From contig CALATR010000627.1 in the NCBI GenBank assembly GCA_937891875.1, positions 1 through 5,282 of the forward strand: DNA of 5,282 bases, given 5' to 3'. The stretch is from an uncultured Pseudomonadota bacterium. GTDB lineage: Bacteria; Myxococcota_A; UBA796; GCA-2862545. Position numbers and translations under genes: made by a program. The notes beneath the pieces are model-generated. The model saw nothing but the letters and a program-made list of their open reading frames with translations. It did no database searches and was not told where the DNA came from. Of the stretch, positions 1 to 5,282 are shown piece by piece; within the stretch, counting starts at the first letter, position 1, and the number at the start of each line of letters is the position of its first letter.

Positions 1-2355
1 CCTTCCTGCCTCATCGCGCACGGTCACCTCGTGCTCGCCCACGCGGGGGGTCCACCACATGTGCTCGTCGGCCGCGGCCTGGCCCAGCCACACGCCGTCG
101 ACGAACCAGGAGAGCGTGCCGGCCCAGCGGGCGTCGGCGGTGAGCGGCACCTCCTGGCTCGCGAGCGACATGCCGGGGATCAGCACCCGGACCTCACCCG
201 CGGCGGGGGACAGGATGGAGGGCGCCTCGTCGGCTCCGGGGGGCCGGCAGCCGGGGGCCATGACCGGGGGCTCGGGCAGGCGGCGGTGCTGATCGTCGAG
301 CCAGCGCCGGACCGCGGACGGAAAGACCACGAAGGTGCGGGACTCGGTCTGGCGGTCGCCCTTGCAGGCGGCGGTGACGGACTCGCCGGTGGCCACGTCC
401 ACGTCCAGCTTCACGTGGAAGGGGTCGCGGGCGGTGGGCACGCGGTCCCGCAGGGCCCAGACCATGCGGGTATCGGGCGTCGCCTCGGTGGGCAGGAAGC
501 CGGACCAGGCGTCCACCTCGACCCGCATGAGGTCCGCGGGCGCCGGATCGTCCCAGGCGCTCTCGCGGCTGTCCTCGACCGCCTCCAGCACGTCGAACAG
601 CGGGGCACCGGCGGCCTCGGCGCCGACCAGGTGGCGCGAGGGCGAGCGGTCGGCGTTGCCGAGCCAGACGCAGGCGGTGTGGGTCGGACCCGAGCCGCAC
701 GCCCAGGCGTCCCGGTGGCCGAAGCTGGTGCCGGTCTTCCAGTGGATGCCGCTGGGCACGCGGGAGAGCTCGCGACGGGCGGGAAAGTCCGGTCGATCCT
801 TGATCCGCAGCGCACGGCGAGCGAGCCAGGCCGAGCCGGGGGTGAGCACCTGCACCGCGGGCGCGGGCTCGAGATCGGGACGGGTGAGGCGGATCGGGCG
901 GAACTGCCCGTCCTGGGCGAGCGCCGTGTACAGCCCGGTCAGCTCCAGGGGCGTGACCTCGAGCCCGCCGACCGCGACGGAGAGGCCGTACCAGCCGGGC
1001 TCGTCGATGAGGGACTCGACCCCCATGATCCGCAGGCGACCCAGGAACTCCTCGACGCCGATCTCCTGGAGCAGGAAGACGAAGGGCAGGTTGAGGCTGC
1101 GGGACAGCGCGTCTTCGAGCTGGACCAGGCCGTCGTAGGTGCCATCGTAGTTGCGCGGCGCATAGCCTCGGTAGGACGCCGGGATATCGCGGACGAGGTG
1201 CTCGGGCAGGGCCAGGCCCTCGTCGATGGCCGAGGCGTAGATGAAGGGCTTGAGCGCGCTCCCCGGAGACCGCGGGCGCGCGAACATCGGCACCTGGTCG
1301 CCGGGCTCCTCGCCCCACGGGTCCAGGCTGCCGATCAGCGCCACCACCTCGCCGGTGTCGTGCTGCACCACCACGGCGACGCCCTGGTGGATGCCCTTGC
1401 GGGCCAGCTCGCCCTCCTGCTTGCGGAACTGCCGGGCCACGCTGTGCTGCCGCGCCCGGTCGAGCGTGGTCGCGATGCGGTGCTCCTCGGGGTGCTGGGC
1501 CCGCAGCCAGGTCGCAACCTGGGGGAGCTCGCGGGGGAAGGCCTGCAGGCGCGTCGGCACGGGCGTCGCCTGCACCTGCGCCAAGGCCGTGTCGGCATCG
1601 ATGACGTCCTCGCCGATGCCGAGGGACAGCGCGCCTTCATCCGCCAGGAACGCCGCGATCTCGTCACGGGCGCCCCGCAGGCGCTCCGCGTTGTCCGCCG
1701 TCGGGTAGCGGCTGGTCGGGGCCTGAGGCACCGCCAGGAGCGTCGCGATCTCGGCCGAGGACAGCGCCCCCGCGCCGTGTCCGAAGTAGGCCCAGCTGGC
1801 CGCCTCGACCCCCTCCACGTTGCGACCGTACGGGGTGAACGTCAGGTACGCGGCCAGGATCTCGTCCTTGCCCAGGAACCACTCCAGCTGCAGCGCGCGC
1901 CAGGACTCGACCACCTTCGAGCGGAGCGTCCGTGGGCGGGGCTCGAGCACCCGCACCACCTGCATCGTCAGGGTCGAGCCGCCGCTCACGACACGACCGC
2001 GCATGAGGTTCAGCCCGGCCGCCCGACCGACCGCGACCGGATCGACGCCGGGGTGGTGGTAGAAGCGCTTGTCCTCCAGCCGGACCAGGGCGTCGACATA
2101 GGCGGGGTCGATCTCGTCCGGGCTCACGGCCATGCGCCAGCGGTCATCGTCGGCGAGGAAGACGTGGGCCGGGGTGCCGTCGCGCCAGGTGACCACCGGC
2201 GAGCCCGGGGTCTGCAGGCGCTCGGGGAGGGGCACCGCGTAGAAGGAGACGATCAACGCGTTGAATCCGACCATCACGACGCAGAAGGCGGCGAGCGCAG
2301 TCCAGCGGACCCAGCGCCTCCAGTGCCAGCCTGCGATGTCGAGGATCTTCGCCAT
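1..2355 (-). CDS. pbpC: Penicillin-binding protein 1C, bifunctional peptidoglycan glycosyltransferase/transpeptidase (3' end cut by window)
   Basis: This class A penicillin-binding protein polymerises lipid II into glycan strands and cross-links the peptides, on the outer face of the inner membrane. I read 785 codons without a stop from ATG 2355 to base 1. After a basic start (HWRRWVRW), residues 19-40 form one hydrophobic signal anchor. The GT51 glycosyltransferase domain covers about 55-215: RLEDKRFYHHPGVDP with the catalytic Glu at residue 94, GGSTLTMQ at 125-132, then KVVESWRALQLEWFLGKDEI. The transpeptidase domain covers about 325-570: SALK with the nucleophile Ser366, SLN at 420-422 and KTGTS at 540-544. 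All catalytic motifs are intact. Residues from about 705 match the PBP1C-type C-terminal domain (BiPBP_C), ending in WWTPRVGEHEVTV. E. coli PBP1C has about 770 residues, so probably only some 10-25 codons are missing. The ATG has a well-placed GGAGA, and no ATG, GTG or TTG lies in frame in the gap upstream. PBP1C rather than PBP1A/1B is supported by the C-terminal domain, the RSPGSALKPF motif and the macroglobulin neighbour. Confidence 0.97.
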   Translation of the reverse strand, partial: MAKILDIAGWHWRRWVRWTALAAFCVVMVGFNALIVSFYAVPLPERLQTPGSPVVTWRDGTPAHVFLADDDRWRMAVSPDEIDPAYVDALVRLEDKRFYHHPGVDPVAVGRAAGLNLMRGRVVSGGSTLTMQVVRVLEPRPRTLRSKVVESWRALQLEWFLGKDEILAAYLTFTPYGRNVEGVEAASWAYFGHGAGALSSAEIATLLAVPQAPTSRYPTADNAERLRGARDEIAAFLADEGALSLGIGEDVIDADTALAQVQATPVPTRLQAFPRELPQVATWLRAQHPEEHRIATTLDRARQHSVARQFRKQEGELARKGIHQGVAVVVQHDTGEVVALIGSLDPWGEEPGDQVPMFARPRSPGSALKPFIYASAIDEGLALPEHLVRDIPASYRGYAPRNYDGTYDGLVQLEDALSRSLNLPFVFLLQEIGVEEFLGRLRIMGVESLIDEPGWYGLSVAVGGLEVTPLELTGLYTALAQDGQFRPIRLTRPDLEPAPAVQVLTPGSAWLARRALRIKDRPDFPARRELSRVPSGIHWKTGTSFGHRDAWACGSGPTHTACVWLGNADRSPSRHLVGAEAAGAPLFDVLEAVEDSRESAWDDPAPADLMRVEVDAWSGFLPTEATPDTRMVWALRDRVPTARDPFHVKLDVDVATGESVTAACKGDRQTESRTFVVFPSAVRRWLDDQHRRLPEPPVMAPGCRPPGADEAPSILSPAAGEVRVLIPGMSLASQEVPLTADARWAGTLSWFVDGVWLGQAAADEHMWWTPRVGEHEVTVRDEAGR

Positions 2356-2360
2356 GACCG

Positions 2361-2365
2361 TCTCC
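2361..2365 (-). promoter_or_regulatory. Ribosome binding site of pbpC
   Basis: Read on the minus strand, GGAGA occupies 2365-2361, followed by CGGTC and the ATG at 2355. GGAG-to-ATG spacing is six bases, which is normal for a Shine-Dalgarno sequence. It supports the ATG at 2355 over the in-frame internal ATG at codon 28, which would start inside the membrane anchor. Confidence 0.75.
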
Positions 2366-2383
2366 GAGGGGAAGAAGCGGGTC

Positions 2384-2406
2384 CCGCCGCCCGGTGCGGG
2401 CGGCGG
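2384..2406 (-). repeat. Perfect GC-only inverted repeat (hairpin) between the two genes
   Basis: On the minus strand the arms CCGCCGCCCG (2406-2397) and CGGGCGGCGG (2393-2384) pair perfectly over 10 bp around a three-base loop, CAC. The stem begins 11 bases after the macroglobulin stop codon and ends 18 bases before the pbpC Shine-Dalgarno. The sequence after it (GACCCGCTTCTTCCCC) is pyrimidine-rich but has no T run, so it is not a classic intrinsic terminator. It could be a weak terminator or attenuator, an RNA processing or stabilising element at the 3' end of the macroglobulin message, or chance in GC-rich DNA. The structure is certain from sequence; the function is inference. Confidence 0.6.
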
Positions 2407-2417
2407 AGTGGAGGTTC

Positions 2418-5282
2418 CTAGAGGTACTTGCCCTGCCAGTTGCCGTGGATGGTCACCGTGCCGCCGGGGGCGCGGGTCCAGATCCGCGGGTCGTACATGG
2501 CCTCGGCCTCGACCGGGGGCAGGGCGAAGGTGCCCGAGGTGACGGCGCGCATGACGTAGACCACCTCGACCTCCTGCCCGCGGTTCAGGGCTCCGAAGAC
2601 CTCCAGGCGGTCGTCGCGCAGGTTCAGGTTGTCGGTGTTCCAGACCACGTCGTAGTCGACCCAGTCGGCACTGCCGCCGCGTCCCAGGCGCGGGTTCTCG
2701 ATCTCCCAGCCGGCGGGGAAGCGATCGACCAGCGCGATGTTCTGGATGCGGTCGTTCGACGTGTTCTCCAGGGTCACCTTGGCGTAGACGACGTCGCCCA
2801 GCTCGACATCGTCGAGGTTGATGGTGTCGCCGTCCTGGTCCAGGTAGGTACGGCTGACCTGCAGGCCCTTGCCGCCGTAGATCCAGCGGGCGTCGGTGCG
2901 CACGCCCTCGCTCTGGACCACGGCGTACACGGCGCCGTCGGTCTTGGCGTCCACCTTCAGGTCCACGTCACCCAGCTCGCTGGCGCGCCACAGGCTCCAG
3001 GTGAGCTCGCCCTTGTCGCTCCAGGCGTCCGCCTTCACGGGCTTGCCGTCGGCGATCATGCTGACCTTGTGGTCCTTGGCGCCCTTCTCGATGATCTTGC
3101 CCAGGCCGGTCATGCCCCAGGAGATCTCCTGGGTCGTGTAGTAGCGGCTGGGCTGGTTGGCGAGGCTGTCGGCCACGAGCCGGCCCTGGGCCACGGCCGT
3201 GGTGCCCTCGCTGCCGAAGAGGTCGGCGTAGACGGACAGCTGGAAGGCCCGCCGGCGCCGGTCGCTGTAGAAGGTCCAGTCGTTGTGGCGCTCATCGGAG
3301 ATGGGCGTGACGTCGGGGTTGCGGAGCTCCTTCTCGAAGCGCCGGTCGCCGGCCAGGTACAGGCCGGCCTGCAGCAGGTACAGGGCCTCCTGCTCGGCGC
3401 CGGAGTCGGGTGTGCCGAGCTGGCTGACCAGCTGAAGCATCCGCTTCTTGTTGCCCTTTCCGGCGCGAGCCAGGACGTAGTGCATGTACGGCGCCCCGCC
3501 GGGGCTGTCGTGGTAGGTGTCGACCGCGTCCTCGTGGTTGGGCGTCTCACGCTCCAGGTAGGCGACCGCGTCGTCCAGGTTCTTCTGGGGCACGGGGAAG
3601 CCCGCCTCCTGGGCGTCCAGGAGCATGTGGGTCGCGTACGCCGTGCCCCACGGGGTCGGCTCCGATCCGCCCATCCAGTAGGCGAAGCCGCCGGACGGGG
3701 TCTGCATGTTCATCAGCCGGTCGACGCCGTGCTGCACCATGTCGGCGATCTTCTCGCTGTCGGCCAGCTCGGGGTCGCTCGCTTCCAGCAGGTTGCCCAC
3801 GTAGAGCAGGGGCCGCGTGCTGGACGTGGTCTGCTCGATGCAGCCGTACGGGTAGCGGACGACGTACTTGAGGTGGCCGAACGAGGCGCCGTAGGGGTTG
3901 GACGTGATCCAGACGCTGGTGTGCTCGGTGCCGGGCTGCCAGCCGGACAGGTAGGGGTCGAGGTCGACCATGCCGTCGGTGAGCTTGATGGTCTCGATCG
4001 AGCGGGTGCGGGGACCCTCGGCCTCGACCGGCACCTCGAGCTCCTCGGTGACGACCACGTCGCCCGAGTCGGCGACCACGGCGAGGCGGATGGCGCCCGC
4101 CCGCACGTTCGTCCGGACCCGGAACACCGCGGTGGTGGACTCGCCATCGGCGAGCTGGACCTCGGTCGACTTGCCGCCGGTGAAGGTCAGCGCCTCCTGC
4201 TCCCGGCCCATCGGGTCTGTGAGCACGCCGCCGAGCACCTCGGAGTCGAGCCGCAGCTTCACCGAGCGCGCCTTGCCGCTCACGTTGGTCACGAAGACGG
4301 GGATCTCCGCCACGTCTCCGTGGATGAGGAAGCGCGGCAGGGTGGTCTGCACCACGACCGGATCGCGCACGACCACGTGGGCCTCGGCGGTGGCGAGCTC
4401 CTTCTTGCCGGTGCTGACCGCCATCACCCGCAGCTTGCCGCGGTAGCGGGGCACCTCGAAGGGCACGGTCACCTTGCCGGACTCGGGCACCTCGACCACG
4501 CCGCTCCACAGGCTGACCGGCTTGACCATCTGCACCCGGCCGCCGCCCGCCGACTCGGCGTCACCACCGGTCGAGGACGAGCTGCCCGGAGGCTGCAGGT
4601 GCAGGGACCAGCCGACGGTCTCCCAGGTCTTCACGCCCAGGGCGCGGGTCGGGAAGAGGGCAGTGAAGGGGTCGGGCGACTCGAAGTCGGTCAGGGACAG
4701 GATGCCCTCGTCGACCGCCGCCACCGTCACGTAGCGGGTGCCCTTGCCCTGCCCCAGGTCGAGCTTGACCTCGAGCGTGCTGTCGGAGCGCACCTCCTCG
4801 GGCACGTCCATGGCGAGCTTGCCGGTGAACTCCGCCGGCCTCACCTTCATGGACTGCACGCCAAACGCGCGGTCGGGCAGGAAGGCCTGCTTCGACTCCA
4901 GGTGCGGGTCCTTGACGACCAGCACGCTGACGTAGACGTTGTCGACGAACTCGCCCAGGGTGAAGCTCCACTTCTGCGGACCGGCGTCCACGGCGAGCCA
5001 CTCGGAGCGCAGGATCTCGTCGGTCTCCAGCGTGACCAGGGCGCGCCCCTTGAACGGTGCGGTGAACGTGACCTCGGTCTTCTCGCCCACCTCGATGTCC
5101 TCGGGGGCGGAGAGGGCCACGTCGGTCGGCTTGAGCGGGCGCGGGGTGGCGTCGGCGCGCTCCTCGCCCTCGTCCCACCACCAGTAGCGCTGGGTGCCCT
5201 GGACCTCGAAGGCCGAGCGGGCGTGGTCGGTGCGGGCGGTGATCCGGAACGCCTCGCCGTCGGTCGACGGGGTGAAGGTCAC
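2418..5282 (-). CDS. Bacterial alpha-2-macroglobulin, YfhM/ECAM type, C-terminal 955 codons (5' end cut by window)
   Basis: Bacterial alpha-2-macroglobulins are periplasmic protease traps: cleavage of a bait region triggers a conformational change, and a reactive thioester binds the attacker covalently. The visible 954 residues plus stop codon match the C-terminal part of the family, numbered here from the window edge. Residues 1-50 end a macroglobulin-like domain. About 52-200 is the bait-region domain, with PFKGRALVTLE, VYVSVLVV and VDEGIL (190-195). A Ser/Gly-rich stretch follows at 231-249. About 255-345 is the core A2M domain (SLWSGVVEVPESGKVTVPF, LRVMAVSTG). About 463-735 is the helical thioester domain, with PYGCIEQ giving Cys481 and Gln484, and GGFAYWMGGSEPTPWGTAYA. 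About 800-935 is the final MG10-like domain, ending in YDPRIWTRAPG. The family usually has 1,500-1,900 residues, so several hundred N-terminal residues, including any lipoprotein signal, lie outside. The GTG at 5282-5280 is an internal valine codon, not the start. The next gene downstream is pbpC, the usual partner, 62 bases away. Confidence 0.97.
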   Translation of the reverse strand: MTFTPSTDGEAFRITARTDHARSAFEVQGTQRYWWWDEGEERADATPRPLKPTDVALSAPEDIEVGEKTEVTFTAPFKGRALVTLETDEILRSEWLAVDAGPQKWSFTLGEFVDNVYVSVLVVKDPHLESKQAFLPDRAFGVQSMKVRPAEFTGKLAMDVPEEVRSDSTLEVKLDLGQGKGTRYVTVAAVDEGILSLTDFESPDPFTALFPTRALGVKTWETVGWSLHLQPPGSSSSTGGDAESAGGGRVQMVKPVSLWSGVVEVPESGKVTVPFEVPRYRGKLRVMAVSTGKKELATAEAHVVVRDPVVVQTTLPRFLIHGDVAEIPVFVTNVSGKARSVKLRLDSEVLGGVLTDPMGREQEALTFTGGKSTEVQLADGESTTAVFRVRTNVRAGAIRLAVVADSGDVVVTEELEVPVEAEGPRTRSIETIKLTDGMVDLDPYLSGWQPGTEHTSVWITSNPYGASFGHLKYVVRYPYGCIEQTTSSTRPLLYVGNLLEASDPELADSEKIADMVQHGVDRLMNMQTPSGGFAYWMGGSEPTPWGTAYATHMLLDAQEAGFPVPQKNLDDAVAYLERETPNHEDAVDTYHDSPGGAPYMHYVLARAGKGNKKRMLQLVSQLGTPDSGAEQEALYLLQAGLYLAGDRRFEKELRNPDVTPISDERHNDWTFYSDRRRRAFQLSVYADLFGSEGTTAVAQGRLVADSLANQPSRYYTTQEISWGMTGLGKIIEKGAKDHKVSMIADGKPVKADAWSDKGELTWSLWRASELGDVDLKVDAKTDGAVYAVVQSEGVRTDARWIYGGKGLQVSRTYLDQDGDTINLDDVELGDVVYAKVTLENTSNDRIQNIALVDRFPAGWEIENPRLGRGGSADWVDYDVVWNTDNLNLRDDRLEVFGALNRGQEVEVVYVMRAVTSGTFALPPVEAEAMYDPRIWTRAPGGTVTIHGNWQGKYL
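3831..3842 (-). other. Thioester motif CIEQ of the alpha-2-macroglobulin
   Basis: The codons TGC ATC GAG CAG encode Cys481-Ile-Glu-Gln484, within RYPYGCIEQTTSSTRPLLY. In the family the Cys and Gln side chains form an internal thioester that reacts with the trapped protease. Many bacterial homologues have lost the Cys (the YfaS-like class), so its presence places this protein in the thioester-bearing class that is typically paired with pbpC. Confidence 0.92.
4533..4592 (-). other. Ser/Gly-rich low-complexity segment, candidate part of the protease bait region
   Basis: Residues 231-250 of the visible protein read PPGSSSSTGG followed by DAESAGGGRV. The segment lies between the conserved VDEGIL motif (190-195) and the SLWSGVVEVP start of the core A2M domain (about 257). 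In vertebrate alpha-2-macroglobulin the bait region lies in the same interval. A flexible exposed loop here would suit protease cleavage. Position and composition are visible; the bait role is inferred by analogy. Confidence 0.5.

Noticed and set aside
194..1318. A long minus-strand open frame overlapping pbpC in another frame.
   Set aside because: It is Arg/Ala/Pro/Gly-rich with no domain features and lies inside the well-supported pbpC frame. The same applies to the other overlapping frames, such as 3547-4509 and 4561-5181 on the minus strand and 335-1138 on the plus strand.
2366..2406. The intergenic hairpin as a rho-independent terminator.
   Set aside because: The stem is followed by GACCCGCTTCTTCCCC, which has no T run, and the gene downstream belongs functionally with the one upstream. 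I keep it as a hairpin of unknown role.
2356..2417. A separate promoter for pbpC in the gap.
   Set aside because: No sequence resembling a -35/-10 pair is visible. The gap is GC-rich and largely taken up by the hairpin and the Shine-Dalgarno. A promoter inside the macroglobulin coding region cannot be excluded by eye.
31..2421. A 796-codon plus-strand open frame covering nearly all of pbpC in antisense.
   Set aside because: Its codons are the exact complements of the pbpC codons, so it stays open only because pbpC uses no TTA, CTA or TCA codons, as expected at high GC. The product is rich in Gly, Arg, Ala and His, has no recognisable domain, and starts at a GTG within pbpC. The minus-strand reading has full PBP motifs.
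5280..5282. GTG at the right edge as a start codon for the macroglobulin.
   Set aside because: The protein would begin mid-domain, without a signal sequence and without the N-terminal half typical of the family. The frame simply runs off the window.

Overview
The window is high-GC, densely coding bacterial DNA. All of its supported gene content lies on the minus strand, as two adjacent genes read from right to left. From 5282 to 2418 is the C-terminal 955 codons of a bacterial alpha-2-macroglobulin (the YfhM/ECAM type, with an intact CIEQ thioester motif). After a 62-base gap comes a gene for penicillin-binding protein 1C (pbpC). It starts at 2355 and is still open at base 1, so all but its last few codons are present.

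This gene pair is well known in Gram-negative bacteria. The alpha-2-macroglobulin is thought to trap foreign proteases that enter the periplasm, and PBP1C is a bifunctional glycosyltransferase/transpeptidase thought to repair the peptidoglycan wall. Same orientation, the short gap and the lack of an obvious promoter in it suggest one transcript with the macroglobulin gene first, as in E. coli yfhM-pbpC. The 62-base gap holds a perfect 10-bp GC-only hairpin and a good Shine-Dalgarno sequence for pbpC.

The organism is most likely a Gram-negative bacterium, because both products act in the periplasm. The high GC content and the divergent sequences would fit a myxobacterial or other deltaproteobacterial-type lineage, but that placement is a guess. 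Codon choice is strongly GC-biased: no TTA, CTA or TCA codon occurs in the 785 visible pbpC codons. This leaves a very long open frame on the opposite strand (31-2421), which I judge to be an artefact.

I see no RNA genes, mobile elements, CRISPR arrays or plus-strand genes. There is no convincing sign of an undescribed system; the points worth checking are the intergenic hairpin, the Ser/Gly-rich putative bait segment, and the apparent loss of cysteines in the PBP1C linker.
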